A DNA stretch of 64,000 nt, taken from NCBI RefSeq assembly GCF_027172205.1, contig NC_070614.1:35144001-35208000 (forward strand). Reading direction: 5' to 3'. The notes under the pieces were generated by a model, which was given only the letters and a program-made list of their open reading frames with translations, was not told where the DNA came from and did not search any database. The stretch is from Podarcis raffonei. Taxonomy: Eukaryota; Chordata; Lepidosauria; Squamata; Lacertidae. Position 1 is the stretch's first letter. Every line of letters begins with the position of its first letter. Positions 22,756 through 34,100 of the stretch are shown here, piece after piece. The translations under genes were made by a program, and so were the position numbers.

Positions 22756-23402
22756 GTGCCCTGATGGTAAACGGGAGCCGAGAGGAGAACCCTCTGCAGG
22801 GAGGTGCCATGGAAGTGGAGCCTCCCAGGGTGTTTCCGTCCGGGAATTCCCAGGAGAATGTGGCGGCTGAAAACCGTGGCGGCGAGAGAGCCAGCCAGCC
22901 TCGCGAAGAGAGGTGCGGTGAAACGGGAGAGAATCCGGCTTCGTGCCCCGTCCCCAGTGGAGCATCCCACCCGGCAGGAAAGCCCCTCCACCGGTGCTCA
23001 GAATGCGGGAAAACGTTCAGCCGCAACTCGCACCTGCTCACCCACCAGAGAATCCACACAGGGGAAAAGCCCCACCAGTGTCCCCAGTGCGGCAAGTGCT
23101 TCGGCCACACCTCCCAGCTGACCCGGCACCAGAGGACCCACGCCTCGGAAAGACCCTTCCGCTGCGCCCAGTGCAGCCGGAGCTTTTACCAGAGCTCGGA
23201 GCTGACCAGGCACCGAGCGTCCCACGCCAGAGAACGCCCTTACGGGTGCAGCCAATGCGGCAAGAAGTTCCGCTGGAGCTCCGACCTCATCCGCCACCAG
23301 ATCACCCACACGGGGGAGAGACCGTACAAATGCCCTGAGTGCGGGAAGAAGTTCGGGCAGAACTCGCACCTCGTTCGGCATCGGAGAACCCACACGACTT
23401 AG
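22756..23402 (+). CDS. SCAN zinc-finger gene, terminal exon (five C2H2 fingers)
   Basis: The acceptor TTATCCCAGCAG precedes GTGCCCTGATGG, and phase 1 fits exon 2. The exon encodes residues 343-557 and stops with TAG at 23400-23402. After an acidic linker there are five consecutive C2H2 zinc fingers from about 22,993, each C-x2-C-x12-H-x3-H, joined by TGEKP-type linkers (TGEKP, ASERP, ARERP, TGERP). The first begins [21 protein letters not shown] without its leading HR. Finger contact residues differ between fingers, so a sequence-specific DNA-binding protein is expected. No finger lacks a zinc ligand. This exon is single copy: the tandem duplications downstream carry the preceding intron and the acceptor but not the fingers. 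The host gene looks intact; target and partner genes are unknown. Confidence 0.9.
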
Positions 23403-23753
23403 CGGAAGATCTTCCCCCGACGGAAGGAAACCCGAATTGCCCTGCGCCAAGAGTTCGCCGGGGACCAAAGCGTGGACTGTGCTCACCGCCAAGTTTGGTG
23501 CTGTTGTGGGCCAGATGACTGGTGTCCCTTCAGCTTGACGTCTGCAGATCATTATCTGTCAGGGATGGCTTAGTTAGAATGAATTCTATTTACGTGCACA
23601 GCGGGAGGGACAGTGTGGCTGGTTTCCGGATCCCATTTTGTGTCTCGCCAGAAGCTCCATAGCACAACCAGACTGAGCGGTCCAAGAAGATGCCCAGTCT
23701 TGCTTGGCTTGGCTTCTTGAACCGATAACATTGTGGTGGCACCAGCTGAATGT

Positions 23754-23788
<35 letters not shown>

Positions 23789-24445
23789 CTCTTTTTTATA
23801 GGAAAGGCGATAGCGATAGATCTTCTAGTCCTCTAGACAGGTTTATTGTTACATAACACAGCCTGTATTTCCGTATGCCAAGATCATACCTTTGTAGCAA
23901 AACAAAAGCAATGTATTTTTTAGAGAAGACGGTCCATTCTGTATTTGGGGAAGCGGGGAATCTTCAGAACAGTGGAGATCCCTCTTGGGGAAGCTGCTCT
24001 GGTACTTTGTTTTTTTCTGGGTGGTGGTGGAAATTACAGCTTTGATAAACAGGAGAGTTGTCAACACAGGGTTTCACTGGTACGGAAGTACACAAAGAGG
24101 AGGTGACAATGACGGCACTGAGAATCTGGGTGTCTGGACGTTATGGTAACAGGAGCTCTCCCCTGCCTCAAATGCTTGGGATTGGCAGCTGGCATTCAAA
24201 GGGCCCCACAGGCATTCCATCTGGCCCTCAGCGTTGCCCCCCTGTCCCAGAGAAACGCCATCCCTTGCTACTTGCACACCTTGGCCTTTTCCTCCAATGT
24301 AGCAAAGGGCTCTTCATGTTCTGTGCAACAGAGGATTTTCCAAAGCTATTAACTTGCTTGACTCGTCTGTGAGCTCCCTTGTGTGAGTCGAAACACATGC
24401 AAAATTGGAGTCTGAGCAGGTGATGTACGTAAGGAAAGCATCCCT
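23403..24445. other. 3' UTR and flank of the zinc-finger gene
   Basis: The 3' UTR presumably begins at 23403. A (CT)n microsatellite lies at about 23756-23782. I see no canonical AATAAA close to the stop, so the transcript end is not placed. Nothing from about 22790 to 24445 is present in units 2 and 3. Confidence 0.5.
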
Positions 24446-24734
24446 GCCAAGGCCTCTGCTTGCTGTTCACACTCTGGGGTTACAGAAAGGGTTAAAGAGC
24501 CCTTTGCTGGTGAGGATGAGCTGGTGGGATGAGGCCAATGCTGCCAGCCCTTCAGGCCTTTCTTAGCATCGCCCTGCTGAAAATGAGGGACTGTGAGTAT
24601 GAAGGGCCACAAGAGGGAGGAAAGGGGAAACTCCAAAAATCTCTTCCTGAAACCTCTTGAGTTCCTGCCATCTTCAGAGTGCTGCAAAGCCCACTCAGAA
24701 AGCCCACAATTCCCATTCATGATTCTAGTATAGT

Positions 24735-24868
24735 GTCTTTCAAACGTGGGTCTCCAGCTGTTTTTGGACTACAGTTCCCATCACCCCTGACTATTGGTCC
24801 TGCTTGTTAGGAATGATGGGAGTTATGGTTCATCTGCAGAAGGAGACCCAAGTTTGGGAAACACTGTT
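24735..24868. repeat. hAT-like 'ACTACAGTTCCCATCA' miniature element
   Basis: Mirrored motifs GGACTACAGTTCCCATCA and TGATGGGAGTTATGG lie between TTCAAACGTGGGTCTCC and GGAGACCCAAGTTTGGGAA ends. Duplicate copies are at about 28308-28448 and 36210-36345, inherited through the segmental duplication. Confidence 0.65.
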
Positions 24869-25323
24869 CTAGTCCACCTGCTGTCCACTCTACATGATAG
24901 GCAAGGCTTGGGACAATATGATACTTTTTAAAATTCTCGTATGCCCTCCTTGCTTCTCTCCTCTTCCAGCCAACATCCAGCTAGTCAGTGATTGCTCCAG
25001 TCTTCCCTCATTTATGCAATTTATGCAAACCCCTCCACACCCAAATATATGCAAATATGTTTTGATTTGCACAAACCATACTGGGCCCATGCTTCATTTT
25101 CTCTTCATGCAGAATTTTTGAGTCCTCCCCTTTTAAAAAACAAAATACATGTGTCCTAAGGAGACTCGGGGAGAGCAGTGAGAGCTAAAAGCAGGTTTAT
25201 TGGGGGGGGGGCGAGGCTGCCACGTCCAGGCGGCACTTCTGCGGAGGGTGCGGCTGCTTCTCTGGCCTAGCGGTACGTGGAGGTCAGCATGACGGGCGGC
25301 TGTCGATGGAGACGATGACGCTG

Positions 25324-25814
25324 TTATCTAGGAGCCTGGACGTTGACGTCTATTACCACCTGGATGTCTGGGCTCGGCAGCTGCGGGAGAAGCGAAGGCA
25401 GGAGCGTTAGACGGAGAGGACGGAGCGGCGCCAAGGGGCGAAAGAGGAACCCACGTGACGGGGAGGGAGAGAGACTCACCCTGGAGTTGAGGGGCTCCCT
25501 GAGCAGGTTGTGGACGATTACGGTGCTCAGGTAGCCGAGGGCGCGGAGGATTATCTCCACGTTGAGGCGGCCTAATCCCCCGGAGACGTGCTCCCTGGAG
25601 GGGCCGGTGTTACGGGAGGAGGGGGAGAAGAAGGTCAGCTTGCGGGAAACGAGAGTAAAGAGGAGAAGGGTCGGGCCATGGCCTCGCCATCGGGAAAGGG
25701 TCCCTGGCCGACGGGGCGGGCTTACCTGTCCCCCGCGCTGATGTTCTCAGGAAGGGACGGGATCTCGGCCCAAACGGGCTGCACGTGGCTCTGGCTGACT
25801 CCGCTCGGCACCAT
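25324..25814 (-). CDS. Unknown three-exon small gene, copy 1
   Basis: Function not recognised. Exon 1 is 25814-25726 (29 codons plus 2 nt), exon 2 is 25594-25480, and exon 3 is 25380-25324 with stop TAA. The promoter side has a TATA-like CATAAAAAGG near 25857-25868, and AATAAA lies at 25201-25196. The predicted protein (about 87 residues) starts MVPSGVSQSHVQPVWAEIPS, ends IQVVIDVNVQAPR, and has no signal peptide or membrane span. Odd points: the exon-2 acceptor used by the other copies reads GTAA here. An in-frame CAG 15 bp further on keeps the frame, so I place the acceptor there. Exon 3 differs in type from copies 2 and 3. This copy may be decaying or spliced differently. Introns are nearly identical to the other copies while exon 2 is not. 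Confidence 0.55.
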
Positions 25815-25884
25815 CCTTGCACTTCAACTTCTTTGGTGCCGTCGGAGACCGAGGAGCCCTTTTTATGCCGTGCATCGCTGCATT

Positions 25885-26390
25885 CATGCAAGACTTTCAC
25901 ATAAATAGGTTTATGGGAATAAACAGAGAAGAAGACTCCAAACAATAACTTGGAACATCAAAAGAAAGAATAACACTTGCACAATCTAAAGTCTAGTGTA
26001 ATTGGTAAGGTTAAATATGTGGGAGACCCAGACAGGATTAATAGGAATATATTTATAGGGTACTGAACTGGGAGCCAGTTCCAAACTGGACCATTTCCCC
26101 TGGAATCCTAATTGAATCACTCAAACATAGGCAAATCAACAACATAAAAATTCTTCCTTATTTCAGGATTGGTAGGAAATGGTCCAGTTTGGAACTGGGC
26201 CCCAGTTCAGGAGCCTTGAAATGTATTTCTAAACATCCAGCTTGGTTCTCCCATAAATTTAACATCACCAATTAGACTGGGCTGAACTACAGATTGGCTA
26301 AGTGTTACGTTCTTTCTTTTGACCTTGCAAGTTGTTTTAAGTTTGTTCCTATGTTTATTCCCATAAAATTATTATGTCTTGCACGAACAC
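25885..26390. repeat. Long imperfect inverted repeat upstream of copy 1
   Basis: Two arms of roughly 230 bp mirror each other about a short spacer. Paired motifs include GGTTTATGGGAATAAAC with GTTTATTCCCATAAA, CAGTTCCAAACTGGACCATT with AATGGTCCAGTTTGGAACTG, and CAAAAGAAAGAA with TTCTTTCTTTTG. The structure begins about 20 bp beyond the TATA-like box of copy 1. It may be two opposed copies of one repeat, since a single arm also occurs near 49,760-49,920. Confidence 0.8.
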
Positions 26391-26665
26391 TTCAGTTGTT
26401 CATACTTTTCAGTAGGCTGAACTAGATTCTCAGCCCCACCCGCAATATGTTACATTTGGGGAGTTTGGCAATGTGGATAGGAGTCAGATGCTCTTCATTG
26501 TTCAATATTTGGTGCTGGGTCCAGCAAACGGTGGGACAAGATTCTTTGGGTGGATCTCTAGGAAAAGAAACAGCAGCCCAGCACCAACAGGAAGCTTCTA
26601 AAGAGAAATTGCTCAATTTTCCATGTGACAGCTGTTAGGATATTTGAAGATGCCTATAATTTATA

Positions 26666-27020
26666 GGAAGTGGGTGGCACTGTGGGTTAAACCACAGAGA
26701 CTAAGACTTGCCTATCAGAAGGTCAGCGGGTCGAATCCCTGCGACGGGGTGAGCTCCCGTTGCTTGGTCCCTGCTCCTCCCAACCTAGCACTTTGAAAGC
26801 AGAAAGTGCAAGTAGATCAATAGGTACCACTCCGGCGGGAAGGTAAATGTCGTCTCCGTGTGCTGCTCTGTTTCGCCAGAATCAGCTTAGTCCTTCTGGC
26901 CACATGACCCGGAAGCTGTACGCCGGCTCCCTCGGCCAATAAAGCGAGAAGTGTGCGCCACAACCCCAGAGTCGGTCACGACTGGACCTAATGGTCAGTG
27001 GCCCCTTTACCCTTTACCTT
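26666..27020 (+). mobile_element. Sauria SINE (unit 1, first of pair)
   Basis: tRNA-like head (GTGGGTTAAACCACAG, GGGTCGAATCCC) and BovB-like tail ending CCCTTTACC. It is flanked by TATAATTTATA at 26655-26665 and 27021-27031. Confidence 0.9.
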
Positions 27021-27031
27021 TATAATTTATA

Positions 27032-27330
27032 AGAGGGACACAGGTGGCGCTGTGGGTTAAACCACAGAGTCTAGGACTTGCCAATCAGAAGGTTGGCGGT
27101 TCCAATCCCCGCGACGGAGTGAGCTCACATTACTCGGTCCCTGCTCCTGCCAACCTGGCAGTTCAAAAGCATGTCAATGTGCAAGTAGATCAATAGGTAC
27201 CACTCCGGCGGGAAGGTACAGCCAGAAGCTGTACTCCGGCTCCCTTGACCAATAAAGCGAGATGAGCGCCGCAACCCCAGAGTCGGACATGACTGGACCT
27301 AATGGTCAGGGGTCCCTTTAGCTTTACCTT
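27032..27330 (+). mobile_element. Sauria SINE (unit 1, second of pair)
   Basis: A second SINE, shortened in the middle, that directly follows the first. It shares the TATAATTTATA duplication on its left and has another copy on its right (27331-27341), so three copies of the target sequence bracket two SINEs. Confidence 0.9.
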
Positions 27331-28724
27331 TATAATTTATAAGCTAAACTTCCCCAAATCCCTCTACCGTTCCTCATCAGGCTTGGTTTACGCAGGACAC
27401 TTGTTACATTGAATTGCACTTGCCATGTTACTGCCCATTCACTCATTTCAGAGGGGACCTTTTGGAGACCCCTTTTTCCTTTCACCCCCCCCCCCACAAT
27501 GTACTAACATACTCAACTTTGGCCACCTCACTGCTCTTCCCTGACGCTGGACTGTTGAGGAACAAGTTAAAAAGGAAGAAGCCCCCTCTTTTCCCTCCCC
27601 GATCCTTGTGACTCCCAGTTCCCCTCACCCCTCACCATTGGCCATGCTGCCTGAGGCTGATGGGAGTTGGAGTCCAAGGAAGTCAGGGGGGTTCCACAGG
27701 TTCTCCATCCCTGCCCTACAGCACCCCAGACACACAGGCCGCTTCCCTGTTTGAATAGCTTTGAAATGCGAAAGGCGAGAGGCAAAGTGGAGGCAGTGAT
27801 TTATTTGTGTCTTGAGACAAACAGATGCCAACGATAACAGCGACATTTATGGGGACCAGGAAATAGGAACAGCCCCTGGTAAAGAGGGACAGTAAGAGTG
27901 CTTGCATTTTGCTGCCATGATACCAGAGGCAGGTTGCCAGCCTGGCTCTGTAGGCGGCAGACAGCGTCCTGGCAAAGTGTGGCAATGCCCTTCTCTTTTT
28001 CTTCTCCCAGCAGGTGCCCTGATAGTAAACGGGAGCTGAGAGGCCTCTGCTTGCTGTTCACCCTCTGGGGTTACAGAAGGGGTTAAAGAGCCCTTTGCTG
28101 GTGAGGATGAGCTGGTGGGATGAGGCTAATTCTGCGAGCCTTTCAGTCCTTTCTTAGTATCGCCCTGTTAAAAATGAGGGACTGTGAATATGAAGGGCCA
28201 CAAGAGGGGAGAATGGGGAAACTCCCCAAACCTCTTGAGTTCCTGCCATCTTCAGACTCCTGCAAAGCCCACTCAGAAAGCCCACAATTCCCATTCATGA
28301 TTCTAGTATAGTGTCTTCCAAACGTGGGTCTCCAGCTGTTTTTGGACTACAGTTCCCATCATCCCTGACCACTGGTCCTGCTTGCTAGGGATGATGGGAG
28401 TTGTGGTTCATCCGAAGCAGGAGACGCAAATTTGGTAAACACTGTTCTAGTCCACCTGTTGTCCACTCTACGTGATAGGCAAGGCTTGGAACAGTATCAT
28501 ACTTTTTATTTACTCTTCTGTGCCCTCCTTGCTTCTCTCTTCTTCCAGCCAACATCCAGCTAGTCAGTGATTGTTCCACTCTTCCCTCATTTATGCAATT
28601 TATGCAAACCCCTCCACACCCAAATATATGCAAATATGTTTGGATTTGCACAAACCATACTGGGCCCAGGCTTCATTGTCTCTTCATGCAGAATTTTTGA
28701 GTCCTCCCCTTTTAAAAAACAAAT

Positions 28725-31334
28725 ATATGCAGCTCACAGCAAGCTGCTGTTATCTCAGAAGCCAGCTTTTACCAGAGAGTGGCTGCCTCGTGGACCTACA
28801 AGACTGTCCAGTTTCTCAGGGCGGCTGTGAAGCCGAGAGATCTTATTTGAAGATTTTAACAGTGGATAGCGGGCTCACCAAGTCCTAGACTAGTCGGGTA
28901 GTGAAGAGGGGAGTGTTCTGCTGGTATAAACATCATCAGAGTTGTACCGATGGGTCAGAAGGGAGGACTCGAGAACACATAGGGCGGTGGTCAACTAACT
29001 CCTTCTTGTAGGAGACCCATTGAAGTTAACGAACCCAAGTTAACCATGTCCATTAGCTTAAATGGGTCTGCTTGGAGTAGGACTTGTGTTGAATCCCACC
29101 CCTAGTATCAGCCATGTAGGACCTTATTAGGTCGTTTTGACAGTCATCATAAGCACCGAAGCAAAGTCCAGGAATCGTAAGTAACTCTTTTGGGAATGTT
29201 CTTTTAATACTTGGATCGCCAAACATCTCACATATACTCCTAATTTTATACCAGCAGAGGTTGGGCAAGTATTGACGAGGAATAATTTGGGGGTTACTGC
29301 AGTGTCTGACAATTTGTTACCTAGATGAAGTGGGTGGATGTTGATAGGGGGAAAGGGGGCCAGTGCCAAGCAGCCTGGTTTCCTCCTGCGCTTTGGGTGC
29401 CAAGCAGCCAGGGGAAAACAGTAGTCAGGCACTCTTGACTTCCAGGAGGGTGGTTGTGTGTGTGTGTGCAAAAGCCACAATTTTGGAGCTGATTTTCAGA
29501 ATTTTTGGAGTAAAATTAGAACGCCTGGAGTCAAAGTGTGATTTCCCACTTCATGAACACACTTGAACTTGTATCACACACATACACACCCACCCACCCA
29601 CTAAGCCAGACTGTGAAGCTCACCATTTCATACTTGGCTGCAAGAGACTGCAAGATGTGTGTGGCTGGTGGGTGCAGGTCTGTGCCTCCTCATAGGCGAG
29701 CAGAGACCCACAAATTGGAGCCGGCCTTGGTAGCCAGCCAGAATTTGCACTTGCCACTCGCTTTACTTCTCCTTGTAATGGGGGAGAAATGTCCCGCTGA
29801 GCTCTGGAGGCTTTTTCAGAACGAATAAATACCAAAGGGACAAGCCTTCTCTCAAACTCCAAATCCATGTGAGTGTTGAGGGAACTTCCTCAATGCTCTT
29901 CCAAGAGGCTCCACATGAGGGCCAGGAAGATCCTCTGATGCCTTCTCTGAGCTAAGGAGAAGGCAGAATAATCTCCCAGGTTTCGGGCTGGGTTTCGGGG
30001 ATGAGATCTGTCACTGTTACCCACGTAATTCCAAGGCGCTGAGTGCAAAAAAGTCTGAAGTGCAAGACGGTCTGAGGACTCTGCCCTGTATCTGAGTGGG
30101 GATTTCACCAGATTACAAAAAATGGTGTCACCTGTGGAGGTTGTATACTCATAAAAACCCTCTACAATTCCTTCACTCCTTGGCTAAGGTGTAAACCAGC
30201 ATATCAGCAAGTACTAACCATGGGAGTGAAAATGAGGCTCCACTCAAATTATGAGGGAAAAGATACAGGCTTAGTGAAATCCACAAGTCCTACCCATTGA
30301 CTGTCCCAAATTTAAGTCAAATCATGCCCCCATGCTCCCCATAGCCGTTCAAGAACAGTAGCTAAGGGAGTGTTCACAAAAAGGAAGGGCCACTGGCCCA
30401 CTCTGCCTCCAGTTTAATACAAGCACTGGCTCTGCTCCTACCACCATCTGCCAGGCCTTTAACAAGGCCTAAGTTCCACCTCTTGGTCATTGTTTGTTGA
30501 CAACCCAGTTACGTAGTAATTCTTTGTAGCTTTGTTTTATTTCAACATTTCTTCAGTCCTGGCTACTTGGAGGTTGACAGCCACTAGCAAAGTCTCTGCC
30601 ATGGTAGAAGGGAGATTTCCTCCCACAAAGTCGTAACACCAAAGAGCAGAAAAGCAGTATCATCCAGTACCATGTTTGTTCCTTGGGATAAGGTTGCCCT
30701 TGTTCTTCGTCTAGCTATTTGATTATGATTCTGTTATTCTATGATCTGAGCAGGAGTGAGGAGCTAGCAGCCTGCAGGCCAGATCTGTCCCACCCCCACA
30801 AGCCTTTCCTACTAGAAACTGAATATTGGGGCTGGCCCAGTTGGACAGTTTCCTTTTTTTAAAAGAAGTTGGATTTTATTTTCATTTGTATGGATTAATT
30901 TGAAGAAATTAAACATCTCACATTTTTGTTTCTCTCACTGGTTCCCCTCCCCCCTTTTCACAAGTTTCATAATGCGCTCCCTTAACTGCATGCCTTTTAA
31001 AAACTCAGCAGCGAGGATAGATGGGTGAATATTTTATCGGAAGGATGCCTTTAAAAAGAAATGTCGTTCCTCTTTTAACAGTGCTTTTTTGTTACTGGAT
31101 GGGAGGCTGTTCCTTGGTGAGAGTCGGGGGGCATGGCATTAGGACACCTGGATCACTGACAGCAGCAGCTACCAGACCCTCCAATTGTCTAGGGACAACC
31201 CCAGATTTACAGAAGCCATCACGATTTCCGATTTGATTCTGGAATGTCCCATTTTTTCCCTAGGACTTTCAGGCCCCATCCCTGTTCTGAAACTTCTGTC
31301 TGTCCACTTCATTCATAGGCCCTCAGTTCCAGTA
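28725..31334. other. Noncoding block shared by units 2 and 3
   Basis: No gene is supported; frames are short and degraded equally in the unit 3 counterpart. The block includes the unoccupied target site (GTTAC at 29316-29320) of the retroelement present in unit 3. It also holds a segment at about 30513-30873 absent from unit 3, and one at about 31180-31330 absent from unit 3 but present in a paralogous piece at 49.93-50.09 kb. Confidence 0.6.
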
Positions 31335-31565
31335 CAGTGGTACCTCGGGTTACAGATGCTTCAGGTTACATACGCTTCAGGTTACAGACTCTGCTAACCC
31401 AGAAATATTACCTCGGGTTAAGAACTTTGCTTCAGGATGAGAACACAAATCGTGCGGCAGCAGCGGGAGGCCCCATTAGTTAAAGTGGTGCTTCAGGTTA
31501 AGAACAATTTCAGTTGAAGAACAGACCTCCAGAACGAATTAAGTTCTTAACCCGAGGTACCACTG
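31335..31565. mobile_element. Tigger/mariner-like miniature element (unit 2)
   Basis: Inverted ends CAGTGGTACCTCGGGTTA and TAACCCGAGGTACCACTG are flanked by TA dinucleotides, as in Tc1/mariner-Tigger transposition. Length 231 bp, no transposase. Internal direct repeats of GGTTACAGA and TTAAGAAC are present. The paralogous piece at 50,085 reads straight across the TA target without it. Confidence 0.88.
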
Positions 31566-31818
31566 TATTACAACCTGTCATTTACAGCACAACCTGCTTA
31601 TTGCCTCAGTCCCAAGATGCTTGTTCTTCAGGCAGGAACTGTAAAAGCAGCAGCAGACATAAATGCTGTGAGAAGACCCCTCACAGAGCTACAATTCCCA
31701 CAGTTCCTTGGGAAGTGGGATTGATGGTTAGCGCTCTTGGTACTGTAGCTCTGGGAGGGGGATAGGGGGGTCCCAACAACTCTCCAGGCCCAACTGCCGT
31801 TCCCAGGATTATTTGGGG

Positions 31819-31964
31819 CAGTGGCGTAGCGTGGGTTGTCAGAACCCGGGGCAAGGCAAGTAATTTGCACCCCTAACCCGTGGATTTGCGCCCCCTAACC
31901 CTAACCCCCAGATGTTGCGCCCGGTGCGGCCGGCCCCCCCTGCACCCCCCACGCTACGCCACTG
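31819..31964. mobile_element. hAT miniature element with 8-bp duplication
   Basis: The ends CAGTGGCGTAGCGTGGG and CACGCTACGCCACTG are inverted repeats. Flanks ATTTGGGG at 31811-31818 and 31965-31972 are an exact duplication. Unit 3 has the uninterrupted target at about 44,680, so it inserted in unit 2 only. Confidence 0.92.
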
Positions 31965-32041
31965 ATTTGGGGGAAGCCATGGCTGTTCCACGCCTGTTTC
32001 AAATGTCTGCAGCCGGACTGGCGAAGTTGGAGTTGGTTCAG

Positions 32042-32785
32042 CAGGGAATCAGGAGCAGGAGCACTGGGGAGAGAGGAATTGGAGAGCGAAGGGGAAGAAT
32101 CCGAGGGCAGCGTAGGGGAGTATGACAGTGGCCCGAGAGATTCCATGAGCTTCTCCAGCGAATCAGAAGATTCCCAGAAGGGGGCGCCGATGGTCAGGGC
32201 AAGGGGGGTCCCAGGGGGGACGCACCAGAAACAAGGAGCCAGAGGGGAACCCCAAAGCAGCAGTGGAGGATCGGGACCAGTTTCCCCACCAGAGCGTAGT
32301 GGGGGGGAAGAGTCACATGTGTCAGGGCCAGCGTCTCCTCCAGAGAGGGACTCAGGGCTGACCACGCCTCCATCGGAGAGTGGGGGAACGGAAGGGAGGT
32401 CAGTTGCAGCTAGCCCCCCCCCAAGGGGGAAGCAGTGACAGCAGCAGTGAAAAGGTCAGGAGGAAAGCTGCTGGCTGGGCGCGCGCGCCAAGTTCAAATG
32501 TGCAGGCGCGCGGGACAGCAGGAGACCCGGATGGGGAACCAGCTCCTAAAGCCCGCCGGAGGGAGGGAGAAGGCTCAGGGGAATCAGCGTCAGAAGAGGC
32601 TAGAAAGGGCGAGACCCCGGCGAGCAGGCGGACCCAGAGGAGGAAAGAGCAGCGGTCTAACGGTTGAGACGTAGAGCTGCGCGCTGCGGCTCTGGAAGTA
32701 AAACTGAACTTCAATAAAGACTTTTGTACTTAACAACGAAGCAGCGTTGGTCCTTTGTGAGCTGGGACCTAGGGTAGCTCTGACA
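32042..32785 (+). mobile_element. Probable solo LTR or LTR-bearing fragment (gypsy-like)
   Basis: Unit 3 is continuous here (near 44,764), while unit 2 carries 744 extra bases between TTCAG duplications (32037-32041 and 32786-32790). The segment has an AATAAA signal near 32714 and ends in CTGACA. It carries a GC-rich, serine- and glutamate-rich open stretch reminiscent of the region where the 37-42 kb element's pol frame runs into its LTR. I take it as a solo LTR of a related Ty3/gypsy family. The left edge is not the usual TG, so the boundary or class is tentative. Confidence 0.5.
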
Positions 32786-32790
32786 TTCAG

Positions 32791-32868
32791 ATTCCTGCAT
32801 TGCAGGGGGTTGGACTAGATGACTCTGAGTGTCCCTCCCAACTCGACAATTCTGTGATTTCCCGGCAA
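32791..32868 (+). mobile_element. CR1-like tail fragment
   Basis: GATTCCTGCATTGCAGGGGG then TTGGACTAGATGACTC...AATTCTGTGATTT, the 3' end shared by CR1-type repeats. Counterparts lie at 44765-44838 (plus), 46486-46566 (minus), 50640-50730 and 57180-57245 (plus). Confidence 0.7.
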
Positions 32869-33012
32869 CCCAGTTCAGCCTAAAGAGACTCCGGGAGAGC
32901 AGTGAGAGCTAAAAGCAGGTTTATTGGGGGGGGGGGAGGGACGTGGTCGAGGCTGCCACGTCCAGGCGGCACTTCTGCGGAGGGCGCCGGCTGCTTCTCT
33001 GGCCTAGCGGGA

Positions 33013-33524
33013 TTAGAGCAGCGCGTTGATGATGAGCACAGCCTGGCTGAAGATGTCCATTTCCTCCTGGGTGTCTTGGTTCGGCAGCTGTGGGAGAGGC
33101 GAAGGCGGGGAGCGTTAGAGAGGACGGAGCTGCGCGAAGGGGCGAAGGAGGGACCCACGTGAGGGGGAGGGAGAGAGACTCACCCTGGAGTTGACGGGGT
33201 CCGCGAGCAGGTTCTGGGCGGGCAGGGCGCTCGGGTTGTCGAGGGCGCTGCCGAGTAACTTCAGGTTGATGCGGCAGATTATCCTGGAGATCAGCTCGCT
33301 CAAGGAGGGGGCTCTACGGGAGGAGGGGGAGAAGAAGGTCAGCTTGCGGGAAACGAGAGTAAAGAGGAGAAGGGTCGGGCCATGGCCTCGCCATCGGGAG
33401 AGGGTCCCTGCCCGACGGGGCGGGCTTACCTGGGCACAGCCTGGGCGCCGATGTCTGCGGAACGGGACGGGATCTCGGCCCAAACGGGCTGCACGTGGCT
33501 CTGGCTGACTCTGCTCAGCGCCAT
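33013..33524 (-). CDS. Unknown three-exon small gene, copy 2
   Basis: Best-formed copy. Exon 1 33524-33430, exon 2 33313-33184, exon 3 33087-33013 (TAA). Donors GTAAGC and GTGAGT and acceptors CCGTAG and CCACAG are canonical; phases are 2 then 0. AATAAA lies at 32925-32920 and a TATA-like CATAAAAAGG just upstream of exon 1. The product is 99 residues: start MALSRVSQSHVQPVWAEIPS, then ISRIICRINLKLLG and NLLADPVNSR in exon 2, and an end in FSQAVLIINALL. It has two short hydrophobic or amphipathic segments, no signal peptide, and one Cys. It shares introns and UTRs almost base for base with copy 3. I do not recognise a family. The intact splice sites, TATA box, polyadenylation signal and length changes in threes argue that it is, or recently was, a real gene. 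Confidence 0.68.
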
Positions 33525-33594
33525 CCTTGCACTTCAACTTCTTTGGTGCCGTCGGAGACCGAGGAGCCCTTTTTATGCCGTGCATCGCTGCATT

Positions 33595-34100
33595 CATGCA
33601 AGACTTTCACATAAATAGGTTTATGGGAATAAACGGAGGAGAAGAAGACTCCAAACAATCACTTGGAACATCAAAAGAAAGAATAACACTTGCACAATCT
33701 GTAGCCTAGTGTAACTGGTATGGTTAAAAATGTGGGAGACCCAGACAGGATTAATAGGAATATATATATAGGGTACTGAACTGGGAGCCAGTTCCAAACT
33801 GGACCATTTCCCCTGGAATCCTAATTGAATCACTCAAACATAGGCAAATCAACAACATAAATATTCTTCCTGATTTCAGGATTGGTAGGAAATGGTCCAG
33901 TTTGGAACTGGGCCCCAGTTCAGGAGCCTTGAAATGTATTTCTAAACATCCAGCTTGGTTCTCCCATAAATTTAACATCACCAATTAGACTGGGCTGAAC
34001 TACAGATTGGGTAAGTGTTACGTTCTTTCTTTTGACCTTGTAAGTTGTTTTAAGTTTGTTCCTATGTTTATTCCCATAAACTTATTATGTCTTGCACGAA
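33595..34100. repeat. Long imperfect inverted repeat upstream of copy 2
   Basis: Same structure as upstream of copy 1, with arms about 33,600-33,815 and 33,880-34,095. It begins about 20 bp from the TATA-like box of copy 2. Confidence 0.8.

Larger units (their letters stand above)
22176..27609. repeat. Segmental duplication, unit 1
   Basis: Starts within the last intron of the zinc-finger gene at GACTCCCAGTTCCCC and runs to the identical text at 27610. It contains the finger exon (absent from the other units), the intron segment shared with 27610-28040 and 35323-35935, and a segment shared with 28040-28725. It also holds small-gene copy 1 and a pair of Sauria SINEs. It lacks the 4.1-kb block found at 28725-32870 in unit 2. 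Confidence 0.9.

Noticed and set aside
25324-25814. Resemblance of small-gene copy 1 (MVPSGVS..., IQVV) to stefin-type cystatins, which also have three exons
   Set aside because: The match is limited to a few residues; the QVVAG loop context and other cystatin motifs are absent, and the other copies lose the similarity.
29538-29828. A frame repeated at 42936-43205 with conserved translation
   Set aside because: Conservation is explained by recent segmental duplication, and no domain or gene structure supports it.
31874-31912. Telomere-like CCCTAACCCTAACCCC text
   Set aside because: Only two to three imperfect units, inside a hAT miniature element; not an interstitial telomere array.
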